Below, piece after piece: positions 33,612 to 41,678 of a DNA stretch of 55,257 bases. Source of the DNA: Phycisphaerae bacterium (lineage in GTDB: Bacteria; Planctomycetota; Phycisphaerae; Phycisphaerales; SM1A02); assembly GCA_016873335.1 (NCBI GenBank), contig VGXN01000006.1:1-55257 (forward strand), read 5' to 3'. Below the pieces are notes generated by a model. That model was not told where the DNA came from. It made no database searches and worked only from the letters and a program-made list of their open reading frames with translations. A program made the position numbers and the translations under genes. Numbering within the stretch: the first letter of the stretch is position 1; each line of letters begins with the position of its first letter.

Positions 33612-35591
33612 ATGAGCGATGCCATCACCAGTGTGCTGCAGGAGAACCGCGTCTTCGAGCCGAGCGAGCACTTCCGCACGAGCATCGGAACGGTTCATGT
33701 GCCGAACATGGATGCGTACCGCGCAGAGCATGCGCGTTCACTGGGGGATCCTTCGAAGTACTGGGGTGAAGTGGCGCGTGGCTTCCATTGGATGCACCCA
33801 TGGCAACGCGTCTTGGAGTGGAACGCACCCGATGCGCGATGGTTCGTGGGTGGGCAGACCAACGCATGCTTCAACTGCGTCGACCGTCAGGTGGAAGCTG
33901 GCTTCGGTGATGATGTGGCGATCATCTGGGAGGGCGAACCCTGTTCACCTGAACCGGAAGTGCGTCGACTCACCTACCGCGAACTGCAGCGCGAAGTGTC
34001 ACGCACGGCGAATGCACTGCTGTCGATGGGCGTGAAATGCGGCGATGTCGTCACGATCTACATGGGCATGGTGCCCGAACTGGCGATCGCCGTTCTTGCC
34101 TGTGCCCGCATTGGCGCACCGCACTCGGTGATCTTCGGTGGCTTCGCACCCAATGCGATTGTGGACCGTGTCCTCGATGCACAGAGCAAGGTCATCATCA
34201 CCTGCGATGGTGCGTGGCGCCGCGGTCAGGTGGTGCCGCTGAAGGCGAACGTGGACGAAGCGTGCACGCGACTCCCCGAGGTGCGCCATGTGCTGGTGCT
34301 TCGCCGTACGGGCCGCGAGGTGACGATGCACCCGACCCGCGACCTGTGGTGGCATGAGTGTGTTGGTGCACAGTCGGATGACTGCCCGTGCGCGGCGGTC
34401 GACTCGGAGCATCCTCTCTTCCTGCTGTACACGAGTGGTTCAACGGGGAAGCCCAAAGGAATCGTGCACACCACGGGCGGCTACATGGTCTTCACCGCGC
34501 ACACGGCACGACTCACATTCAATCTCGTGCCAGCGCGCGGGCAGGTCTACTTCTGCACGGCGGACCTCGGCTGGATCACAGGCCACTCCTACATCGTGTA
34601 CGGACTGCTGCCCAATCGCGTGCCGACGCTGATGTACGAGGGCGCGCCGAACTTTCCCGCCGAGGACCGCTTCTGGGCGATCGTGGAGCGCCACCGTGTC
34701 ACGCACTTCTACACCGCACCAACAGCGATCCGCTCGTTCATGAAGTGGGGCGATGCGCATCCGCAGCGGCATGATCTTTCGAGCCTGCTGGTGCTCGGCA
34801 CCGTCGGCGAGCCCATCAACCCAGAAGCATGGATGTGGTACCACCGCACGATCGGCTCCTCACGCTGTCCGATTGTGGACACGATGTGGCAGACGGAGAC
34901 AGGTGGGCACATCATCACACCGCTGCCGGGTGCGACCCCGACAGTGCCGGGTTCATGCACGCTGCCAATGTTCGGCATCGATGCGGCCATCGTGAACGAA
35001 CGCGGCGAGGAACTTCCCGCGAACACGGGCGGACTGCTGGTGATCCGAAAGCCATGGCCATCCATGCTGCGCGGCATCCACGGAGACCGTGCGCGATTCA
35101 TCGAGACCTACTGGTCAAAGGTGCCGGGGATGTATGTCGCAGGCGATGGAGCGCGGCGCGATGATCGCGGCTACTTCTGGATCATGGGTCGCATCGATGA
35201 TGTCATCAATGTCAGCGGGCACCGTCTTGGCACGATGGAGGTGGAGAGCGCACTTGTCTCACATCCCGCCGTGGTGGAAGCCGCCGTCGTGGGCATGCCC
35301 CACGAAATCAAGGGGACGGGGATTGCCGCATTCGTGACACTCGGTCCCGACTTTGCGAACAGTGCAGGCGCGCCGCTGAAGCGGGAACTGCAGGAGCATG
35401 TCGCCCACGAGATCGGCGCGATCGCACGCCCCGACATGATCCGCTTCACCACGCTGCTGCCGAAGACTCGCTCGGGGAAGATCATGCGGCGGCTGCTGCG
35501 CGATATCGCATCGGGACGCGAGTCACGCCAGGACACAACGACACTCGAGGACTTCTCTGTTCTTGCCAAGTTGCGAGAGAGCGACGAGTAG
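33612..35591 (+). CDS. acs: Acetyl-coenzyme A synthetase
   Basis: 659 aa from MSDAITSVLQENRVFEP. Activates acetate to acetyl-CoA through acetyl-AMP. Motifs: LYTSGSTGKPKGIVHTTGGY (P-loop), DTMWQTETGGHI, YVAGDGARRDDRGYFWIMGRIDDVINVSGHRLGT and the C-terminal KTRSGKIMRRLLR with the regulatory lysine that Pat-type enzymes acetylate. No acetylase or deacetylase gene is nearby. Confidence 0.96.
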   Translation: MSDAITSVLQENRVFEPSEHFRTSIGTVHVPNMDAYRAEHARSLGDPSKYWGEVARGFHWMHPWQRVLEWNAPDARWFVGGQTNACFNCVDRQVEAGFGDDVAIIWEGEPCSPEPEVRRLTYRELQREVSRTANALLSMGVKCGDVVTIYMGMVPELAIAVLACARIGAPHSVIFGGFAPNAIVDRVLDAQSKVIITCDGAWRRGQVVPLKANVDEACTRLPEVRHVLVLRRTGREVTMHPTRDLWWHECVGAQSDDCPCAAVDSEHPLFLLYTSGSTGKPKGIVHTTGGYMVFTAHTARLTFNLVPARGQVYFCTADLGWITGHSYIVYGLLPNRVPTLMYEGAPNFPAEDRFWAIVERHRVTHFYTAPTAIRSFMKWGDAHPQRHDLSSLLVLGTVGEPINPEAWMWYHRTIGSSRCPIVDTMWQTETGGHIITPLPGATPTVPGSCTLPMFGIDAAIVNERGEELPANTGGLLVIRKPWPSMLRGIHGDRARFIETYWSKVPGMYVAGDGARRDDRGYFWIMGRIDDVINVSGHRLGTMEVESALVSHPAVVEAAVVGMPHEIKGTGIAAFVTLGPDFANSAGAPLKRELQEHVAHEIGAIARPDMIRFTTLLPKTRSGKIMRRLLRDIASGRESRQDTTTLEDFSVLAKLRESDE

Positions 35592-35603
35592 CCCTGCTTC
35601 TCA

Positions 35604-36443
35604 TCAGGGAGGCAGGCTCCAATCGGCGCGGTCCGCTTGATCGGCCCAGCGGCGCATGTCGCGCAGAGCGTTCACCCCCACTGCCGCCACGGCACCATCC
35701 ATCGTGCCCACACATGCCTCGTCGCGGTAGCGGGCGCTGAGGTTGCCAAACGACGCGGGAACTTCAGGGTCGTACCGCTCCTGCCACTGTGGCTGCATGA
35801 GCATCGGGCTCTCGAGTCGGAAGTAGCCCTCGGCGATGCCGCCATCGACCGTCGCATTCGTGCGACTTGATGCGAAGACGATCACGCGCGCGGGATTGCG
35901 TGCCATCGAGATTCGGCGGAGATAAAAGTTGGCGAGCGGATTGGGCTGACCGTTTGGCAGCGTCGGTGGGAGGAACCCGAGCCGTTCGCTGTCGCCGCCG
36001 ATCCAAGTCGAGTTCATGCCGAACGACGGATAGAGACTCGCGAAGTAGAGCATCTGCTCAGGATCACCGTTCTCCAACTTCGACCACATCTCTGCCTGCG
36101 GACCTGCGAACAGCGCGCGCATGTCACCCCCGAGATACGGCGTGAGTCTCCACGGCCACCGTGCCGCAATGTTGGCGCCGCCGCCGTAGGTCTGCGCGGG
36201 GATCGGCTCGCCATTTCCCTGAAACGCCGGCAAGCCGGGCAGGAATCCAGGGATGAGCATGCCGCCGTTGTCGAGTGAATAGCCCATCCAGCCCTGCAGC
36301 ACGCTGCGCAGAGCAGCGAGTTCCGTGGTCTGCCGCGCCGTGCGCTGCACCACTGTGACCGCAGATGCCGAAAGCGCCACAAGCAGCGCGATAACACCGA
36401 TCACAGCGAGCAGTTCCACCAGCGTGAACGCACGGGGGCGCAT
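35604..36443 (-). CDS. Type II secretion-type pseudopilin (prepilin N-terminal methylation protein)
   Basis: 279 aa from MRPRAFTLVELLAVIGVIALLVAL, a prepilin signal with a short basic leader, cleavage predicted between Ala5 and Phe6 (Ala rather than Gly at -1) and Glu at +5. The rest resembles planctomycete DUF1559-like or H-X9-DG-type pseudopilins, with a late DEACVGTMDGAVAAVG segment. It is probably processed by a prepilin peptidase and could be a substrate or minor subunit of the T2SS at the window start. It is convergent with acs. A longer frame upstream was rejected because the leader peptide must be short. Confidence 0.82.
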   Translation of the reverse strand: MRPRAFTLVELLAVIGVIALLVALSASAVTVVQRTARQTTELAALRSVLQGWMGYSLDNGGMLIPGFLPGLPAFQGNGEPIPAQTYGGGANIAARWPWRLTPYLGGDMRALFAGPQAEMWSKLENGDPEQMLYFASLYPSFGMNSTWIGGDSERLGFLPPTLPNGQPNPLANFYLRRISMARNPARVIVFASSRTNATVDGGIAEGYFRLESPMLMQPQWQERYDPEVPASFGNLSARYRDEACVGTMDGAVAAVGVNALRDMRRWADQADRADWSLPP

Positions 36444-36518
36444 TCCACGGCGAATCTGCCGTGCGTGAAGCGGCGCGGCACTCCAGCGCGTGTGCGGCGC
36501 AGAGACAACGGTCGTGGC

Positions 36519-36548
36519 TTGCTTTTGCACTGATCGATTGCCTATTGT
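36519..36548 (+). promoter_or_regulatory. Possible -35/-10 promoter of the dockerin protein
   Basis: TTGCTT (36519-36524), an 18-bp spacer and TATTGT (36543-36548) would start a leader of about 40 nt before the ATG at 36595. The region is visibly richer in A+T than its surroundings. Confidence 0.3.
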
Positions 36549-36594
36549 TCTTCCCTGAAGCGAACCTTTCAATACTAGTCATACGAGATACCTC

Positions 36595-37632
36595 ATGCGT
36601 TTCACTCAACATTCTTCCATCATTGCCTCCTTGCTTGCCGCCCTCTCTTGCGCCGCTGTGCTCCACGCGGATTCCATCCAAGGCTCGTGGCAGGCACCTG
36701 CGCTTGACCGCTGGATGTACCCGTTCAACGCAACGCCAGGAACACGCCCGACCATTTCGACCTTCGGATCAGATCCCGCGTCTGCGGATTTCGACAGCCG
36801 TGATGGACAGTTCATCGTGGCATTCGATACGGCGCCAATCGTTCCGGGCGGACTTGGTGCGGAGAACTACACAGTGACGAGCGCCGTGCTGACCGTGGAG
36901 TTCGCGAATGACCGCATCGTGGCCTATGACCCGACACCAGATTCGTGGCAGACCTTTCTCGCACCGGGCGACCCGGCGTTTGTGGCCGATGCCGATGCGG
37001 GGCAGCCGATCGAACTCTTTGGATGCGGATTTCGAAACGGCTTCAGTGCGACGAACTTTGTGGAGAACTCGCCGTATGCGACGCCACCAAACCCACTTGC
37101 CTCGGGCGTGCGAAACGCGTTCGCACTCAGCTTCGATGGCTCAGGCGCACCAATCGATGTGTCGAACAATCCTCGGCTGGGCTTTGATCCCCAGCAATTT
37201 GCAACTGGGCAGATCAGCGAACTCGCACCTGGGGAACTGATTCCGCTGCGCGCCAAGATGACCTTCAGCGTGTCCGTTTCAGAGCCGCAGATTCAGGCGT
37301 ACCTCCGACAAGGTCTCAACCGCGGGCGCGTGTTCTTGGTCATCAGCAGTCTGACCTTTGTGCAGCAGCAGGGCGGGAACTTCCCCGCCTTCTACGCGAA
37401 GGAAAGCCCCCTCATTGCGGTGGGGCAGGCGCGCCCCGCTTCACTCGCACTGTCCGTGGAGACGGGACCGAACTGCGCCGCCGCAGACATCAACTGCGAT
37501 GGAGCCGTCAACGGCACGGACTTGACGGTCCTTCTGTCGAGTTGGGGCTCGAGCGGCAGCGGAGACATCAATGGCGACGGTTCGGTGAACGGCACCGACC
37601 TGACGGCGCTGCTCGGCGCCTGGACGAACTGA
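36595..37632 (+). CDS. Secreted protein with C-terminal dockerin-like repeat pair
   Basis: 345 aa. Sec signal peptide (cleavage near VLHADS). The central region (about 30-285) is beta-rich with no recognised catalytic motif. The end is a type I dockerin-like pair of calcium-binding repeats: DINCDGAVNGTDLTVLLSSWG (about 299-319) and DINGDGSVNGTDLTALLGAWT (about 324-344). Dockerin ends on non-cellulosomal proteins are very common in Phycisphaerae. It may act as an attachment or sorting tag. I cannot assign the main domain. Confidence 0.8.
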   Translation: MRFTQHSSIIASLLAALSCAAVLHADSIQGSWQAPALDRWMYPFNATPGTRPTISTFGSDPASADFDSRDGQFIVAFDTAPIVPGGLGAENYTVTSAVLTVEFANDRIVAYDPTPDSWQTFLAPGDPAFVADADAGQPIELFGCGFRNGFSATNFVENSPYATPPNPLASGVRNAFALSFDGSGAPIDVSNNPRLGFDPQQFATGQISELAPGELIPLRAKMTFSVSVSEPQIQAYLRQGLNRGRVFLVISSLTFVQQQGGNFPAFYAKESPLIAVGQARPASLALSVETGPNCAAADINCDGAVNGTDLTVLLSSWGSSGSGDINGDGSVNGTDLTALLGAWTN

Positions 37633-38097
37633 GTCCCCCAACGACAATCGGCAGCCGCGAGGCGAAACGCGACGAGGTGACTGACCGGCCGACATCGGCG
37701 TGCAGCGCTCGACCGAGTCCGCACAACTGCGCGTCCTGCGCAGCGGACTCGGCCGAGCCCGTTCCTGAGACCGCGCGCGCGGTCCCAATCTTCCCCTCTG
37801 GCCCTCCCTCTGGCCCTCCCTCTGGCCCTCCCTCTGGCCCTCCCTTTGGGCCTTCCCTGCCTCCGCCCGTGAAGTCGTGGCCAAGGCGCAGCGACAGCCA
37901 GCCTGCTCCTGAAAGGCAAGCGAGTCATTCTCCGCCTCTGACCAAGACTTCACGGTCTATTCAACACCTACTGCAACCAGCTGCAACACAACCCCCGCTG
38001 GGAACTTCTCTTCGACACATCCCTGCGGACTGCACGCAGGCCGATTTCCCAAAGATCCTCAAAACAGAAGGAAGTCAGCTCCAGTGACTTAGCTGCC
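37633..38097. other. 465-bp region without a convincing gene
   Basis: Lies between the ends of the dockerin gene (+) and the sigma-like gene (-). Several frames stay open, but they have no family resemblance, no start with a TAnnnT or Shine-Dalgarno signal, and they cover a simple tandem repeat. A 6-bp stem with a 7-nt loop (CCTGCG 38022-38027 with CGCAGG 38035-38040) lies downstream of the sigma-like gene on its strand and lacks a U run. It may hold an untranslated RNA or decayed sequence; nothing more can be supported. Confidence 0.5.
37794..37853. repeat. 12-bp tandem repeat, about 5 copies
   Basis: Unit ccctctggccct at 37794, 37806, 37818 and 37830 (four exact copies), with a degenerate copy at 37842. 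If translated it would give Pro-Ser-Gly-Pro or Arg-Glu-Gly-Gln repeats depending on strand and frame, but no supported gene covers it. Confidence 0.85.
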
Positions 38098-38361
38098 TCA
38101 CTCGATCCCGCCAGCGCCAACCAGTTCGCCGACTTCGGCCTCCGACCTGCACAGCGCATCCACGAAGGCCTTTCGCACTTGGGACACGCGATGACGAATG
38201 GCAGCCAGCGCCGACTCCACCTCATCCTCATCCACCTCGAGGACTTGGGAAATCTCGCTTGCCGGCATTTTGTCGATGTAATGCAGTTCCACCACGAGAC
38301 GCTCAAAACCACTCAAACTATGCGCCAAAAGTGACACAAGTTGGGCTGATTTTTCGAGCAT
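38098..38361 (-). CDS. Stand-alone sigma-70 region 4-like helix-turn-helix protein
   Basis: 87 aa from MLEKSAQLVSLL, with GGAG 8-11 nt before the ATG. Residues about 18-60 follow the sigma region 4 pattern: LSGFERLVVELHYIDKMPASEISQVLEV then EDEVESALAAIRHRV. Region 2, needed for the -10 element, is absent, so it cannot be a complete sigma factor. The helix that should read the -35 element is unusually acidic (EDEVES). The gene starts 44 nt inside the end of the HD-GYP gene in another frame, so the two are co-transcribed and probably coupled. It may be a regulator or a sigma decoy; this is inference. Confidence 0.6.
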   Translation of the reverse strand: MLEKSAQLVSLLAHSLSGFERLVVELHYIDKMPASEISQVLEVDEDEVESALAAIRHRVSQVRKAFVDALCRSEAEVGELVGAGGIE

Positions 38362-39064
38362 GTGCGGTCTCCTTGCACGCTTGCGCTCTCGGATGCCCCC
38401 ATGGCATTCCGTCGCCACTACAAGGTGCAGAATAGCACAAATCCTCATTCTGTCCACTCACAACCATAATTCTCTCCGAATTGGCATCGCCCCACTGCTG
38501 CAACGCGCAGTCCGATTGCCACAGATCGGCAAAGTGCACCGCGAGTTCGGGATCAAACTGCGAACCCGCGCAGCGCAGTACCTCATCAACAGCATGCCGC
38601 GATGAGCGCCGGGGTGCATAGGGGCGATCAGAGCAGATGGCATCAAATGCGTCGGCAAGAGCGATGATCCGAGATGCCAACGGAATCGCATCTCGTTGCA
38701 GCCGATCGGGATAGCCCTGTCCGTCCCACCTTTCGTGATGGCTGCGAACGCCACTTCTGGCAAAGTGCAACTCGTTGAATGCGCCGATCAGCCGGGCCCC
38801 CGTTTCAGGATGACGACGGATGACGGAGAACTCCTCCTCGCTCAATCGACTCGGCTTGAACAGGATCTCATCTGGAACGGTCAACTTCCCAAGATCATGA
38901 ATCATCGCAGTCGTGTGGACGTCCTCGATCTGGCCCTGATCGAGTCCGAGATGCGCAGCAAGTGCCGCTGCGAGTGATGCCACACGATGACAGTGCCCTG
39001 GTCCCTCGCCTTCCTTCGCCTCAATGAGACGGACGAGCACTTCGATGCAGTTGTTGCGTTCCAT
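38318..39064 (-). CDS. Minimal HD-GYP domain protein (predicted cyclic-di-GMP phosphodiesterase)
   Basis: 248 aa. The domain starts almost at residue 1 with no receiver, PAS or membrane part. Metal and substrate motifs: HCHRVASLA, IHDLGKLTVPDEIL (His56, Asp57), HPETGARLI, HHERWDGQGYPD (about 109-120) and RIIALADAFDAI. All canonical HD-GYP residues are present, so c-di-GMP hydrolysis is expected. A roughly 50-residue tail with several Cys follows. GGAGGGC directly precedes the ATG. The 3' end overlaps the sigma-like gene by 44 bp. Confidence 0.88.
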   Translation of the reverse strand: MERNNCIEVLVRLIEAKEGEGPGHCHRVASLAAALAAHLGLDQGQIEDVHTTAMIHDLGKLTVPDEILFKPSRLSEEEFSVIRRHPETGARLIGAFNELHFARSGVRSHHERWDGQGYPDRLQRDAIPLASRIIALADAFDAICSDRPYAPRRSSRHAVDEVLRCAGSQFDPELAVHFADLWQSDCALQQWGDANSERIMVVSGQNEDLCYSAPCSGDGMPWGHPRAQACKETAHARKISPTCVTFGA

Positions 39065-39150
39065 GCCCTCCGCCTTCGGCGGTCGAAGGCACTCCCTTCA
39101 GCGGACTTCGCAAAATACGGTGCAAGGAGTCCGATACCATTGGCTCGCGG

Positions 39151-40404
39151 ATGCGCGTTCACCCGTTTTTTGCCCTGCGAGCGGCTGCGAACCGCGTTTC
39201 ACAGGTGGCATGCCCCCCCTACGACGTGGTCGATTTTGCGGGCGCGGCGGCTTGCGCGACCAACCCAAACAGCTTCATGCGTGTCGTGCGCCCTGAGGTG
39301 GACTTCGGACACGATCAGGACCCGCACTCGCCAATCGTGTACGCGAAGGGACTGGACAATCTGCGCGGACTGCTTGAACGCCGCTGCATGGTGCGCGAGC
39401 CGCGGGAGAACTTCTTCGTCTATCGGCAGGCGGCACAAGGACGAACGCAGAGTGGATTGGTGTGCTGTGTGGATGTCGCGGACTATCTCAGCGGCGTCAT
39501 CGCACGGCATGAACTGACCCGCCCCGACAAGGAGCAGGACCGTACCGACCACATGGTCGCCGTGGGCGCACACTGCGAGCCCGTGTTCCTCACCGTGGCA
39601 GGGCTCGATGGCTTTGTGGCGCAACTTTCGCGCGATATGAATCATCGCCCGCTCTTTCACTTCACGGCACCAGACAAGGTGATCCACACGCTTTGGGATG
39701 CCACTTCGGTCGACACCTACCGAAAGCTGTTTGCGGATGTGCCGAGAATCTTCATCGCGGACGGTCATCATCGGAGTGCGGCAGCCGCGCGTGCCGCAGC
39801 AGCGCTGTCCAATGCAGGGAGTGGCATTGATCGCACGGAACTCGGGCGCTTCCCCGCGGTGATCTATCCGGCTGAGGAGCTGCTCATCCTCCCCTATCAC
39901 CGCTTGGCGCGGCTCGCGCCAGGGCAAAGAACAGAGCATGTGGAACGCGCGCTCAGCGAGGTGGGAGTCCTCGATCCGGTCGACGAAAGCGATGGGCCCG
40001 CGCCGCGCGCGAAGGGGGAGGTCACGATCTACCTGAACAAGTCCTGGTGGCGGCTGCGCCTGCCGCGCGCCAACGGCGATTCACCCACGGATCTCCTCGA
40101 CGTTGTCCGCCTCTCGCGCACCGTGCTCGGCCCCATCCTCGGGATCACCGACGAACGCACCGATCCACGGCTGGCGTTCCACGGCGGATGCTCCCCGCAG
40201 GAGCTGTCCGCACACGTGGAGAACGGCAGCGCGGACATCGCATTCGCCATGCATCCCACATCGATCGATGAACTGCTGACCGTTGCGGGCGCAGGACTCA
40301 TCATGCCGCCCAAGTCCACCTGGTTCCACCCGAAGATCCGCAGCGGCCTGTTCCTGCACTCGTTCTCGCCCGCGCTCGATGCATCGCTAGCATTGCAGGC
40401 ATGA
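39151..40404 (+). CDS. DUF1015 family protein with DGHHR motif (possible free-serine kinase relative)
   Basis: 417 aa, a typical DUF1015 length. Starts MRVHPFFALRAAANRV and VACPPYDVV, both family marks. IFIADGHHRSAAA (Asp204-Arg208) resembles the DGHHR motif of SerK/SbnI-type ParB-fold free-serine kinases. It is the first gene of an operon with SerA-like and SerC genes, overlapping the SerA-like start by 4 bp (ATGA). The pairing points to serine or phosphoserine metabolism, but the reaction is not established from this sequence. TACCAT lies 10 nt before the ATG. Confidence 0.8.
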   Translation: MRVHPFFALRAAANRVSQVACPPYDVVDFAGAAACATNPNSFMRVVRPEVDFGHDQDPHSPIVYAKGLDNLRGLLERRCMVREPRENFFVYRQAAQGRTQSGLVCCVDVADYLSGVIARHELTRPDKEQDRTDHMVAVGAHCEPVFLTVAGLDGFVAQLSRDMNHRPLFHFTAPDKVIHTLWDATSVDTYRKLFADVPRIFIADGHHRSAAAARAAAALSNAGSGIDRTELGRFPAVIYPAEELLILPYHRLARLAPGQRTEHVERALSEVGVLDPVDESDGPAPRAKGEVTIYLNKSWWRLRLPRANGDSPTDLLDVVRLSRTVLGPILGITDERTDPRLAFHGGCSPQELSAHVENGSADIAFAMHPTSIDELLTVAGAGLIMPPKSTWFHPKIRSGLFLHSFSPALDASLALQA

Positions 40405-41666
40405 GCGAACAGGAGCCGACCGTGTTCGCCACGCCACTGGCGATGGCTTCGCGTGTGCTGGTGGTGGACCGCCTTGGTGCACATGCGCTCGACGGGCTCC
40501 GCGCCGCGGGCTGCGACGCCATCCAGAATCCGATGCTCGAGGGTGCAACGCTGCCCGATGCGATGCGCGACATCGAGCCTCACATCCTCGTCACGCGTGA
40601 TGCCTGCGTGGATGACCGAGTGCTTGGCGCCACGGAGCGGCTCGCGCTCGTGATCGGAACAGGACCGACGATCGAGCGCATCGATGTGGAAGCGGCAAGC
40701 AACCGCGGCATCTTCGTGGCGCACTGCCCGGGGCGCACCGCATCGGCCGTGGCGGAACTCGCATGGACCTTGATCCTCGCATGCGACCGCGATCTGGTGA
40801 ACGCAACGCAGCGCGCGCGCACCGGGCAGCGCAGCGAAGGAGGACGCGAGGCTCCAGGGATCGCGGGTCGAACACTCGGTGTCGTTGGACTCGGTCAGGT
40901 GGGACAGGAGGTTGCGCGGCGCGGCATCGCATTCGGCATGCATGTCGTCGCGTGGAGCCGGCACATCACGGAAGCGCGGTGCAACGCGCTCGGCATCGAT
41001 TACTGCGCGAACCTCGTCAATCTTGCAAAGCTCTCCGATGTGGTCAACGTCAGTGTGACAGGCAACGAGGAGTCCGAAGGTCTGCTCGGCGACAAGTTCT
41101 TCCAAGCGCTGCGCACAGGGTCGACCATCGTCAACACCAGTCTCGGAAGCGTGGTGAACGAACGTGCCCTGCTCAACGCCTGCCGCTCGAAGGGCATTCG
41201 CGCAGGACTCGACCTGCATTCTGCGGATGGGATGTCGAGCCCTGGTTCGCCGCTTGCCGAACTGCTGGCGGAACCTGGTGTCATCGCCACGCTTGATGCG
41301 GCTGCGCACACGGCACAGGCCCGCGAGTCGATCGATCACGATGTCGTTCGCATCGTGCGTCAATGGCTCGAAACAGGGACGGTGCACTCGTGCGTGAACC
41401 GTTCATCGGTCAGCAGCGCAACGACGCTGATCCATGTGCGTCATCTGAACCGCCCAGGCGTGCTCGTCGGCATCTTTGATGTGCTTGGACAGGCGAGCAT
41501 CAATGTGGAGGAGATGGAGAACGTCATCTGCGAAGGCAACCAAGCCGCGATCGCACGCATTCATTTGAACGAGCTGCCGACGGAACGCACCATGCGGCAG
41601 ATCCGTGAGGCGCCGCATGTGCTCGGCGTGCATGTGCAGTCCATTCGGCGCGACGCGCGCGATTGA
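40401..41666 (+). CDS. SerA-like 2-hydroxyacid dehydrogenase with ACT domain, catalytic residues lost
   Basis: 421 aa with the layout of D-3-phosphoglycerate dehydrogenase: substrate domain, NAD domain with VVGLGQVGQEVAR (about 160-172), and a C-terminal ACT domain (about 343-421) as in serine-feedback-regulated SerA. The three catalytic residues of the family are changed. Arg of NTARGGxVDE is Leu248 (NTSLGSVVNE), Glu of DVFxxEP is Asp276 (DLHSADG), and His of TPHxGxST is Asp299 (ATLDAAAHT). The reading frame is intact and flanking residues are well conserved, so this is not decay. It may be a sensor, a partner of SerC, or use different chemistry. The ATG overlaps the DUF1015 stop; serC follows 12 nt later. 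Confidence 0.85.
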   Translation: MSEQEPTVFATPLAMASRVLVVDRLGAHALDGLRAAGCDAIQNPMLEGATLPDAMRDIEPHILVTRDACVDDRVLGATERLALVIGTGPTIERIDVEAASNRGIFVAHCPGRTASAVAELAWTLILACDRDLVNATQRARTGQRSEGGREAPGIAGRTLGVVGLGQVGQEVARRGIAFGMHVVAWSRHITEARCNALGIDYCANLVNLAKLSDVVNVSVTGNEESEGLLGDKFFQALRTGSTIVNTSLGSVVNERALLNACRSKGIRAGLDLHSADGMSSPGSPLAELLAEPGVIATLDAAAHTAQARESIDHDVVRIVRQWLETGTVHSCVNRSSVSSATTLIHVRHLNRPGVLVGIFDVLGQASINVEEMENVICEGNQAAIARIHLNELPTERTMRQIREAPHVLGVHVQSIRRDARD

Positions 41667-41678
41667 AATCCCCCAACG

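Noticed and set aside
37678-38087. Possible plus-strand gene with Gly-Pro-Pro-Ser repeats after the dockerin gene
   Set aside because: Only a GTG start without any signal, composition driven by the 12-bp repeat, no family resemblance.
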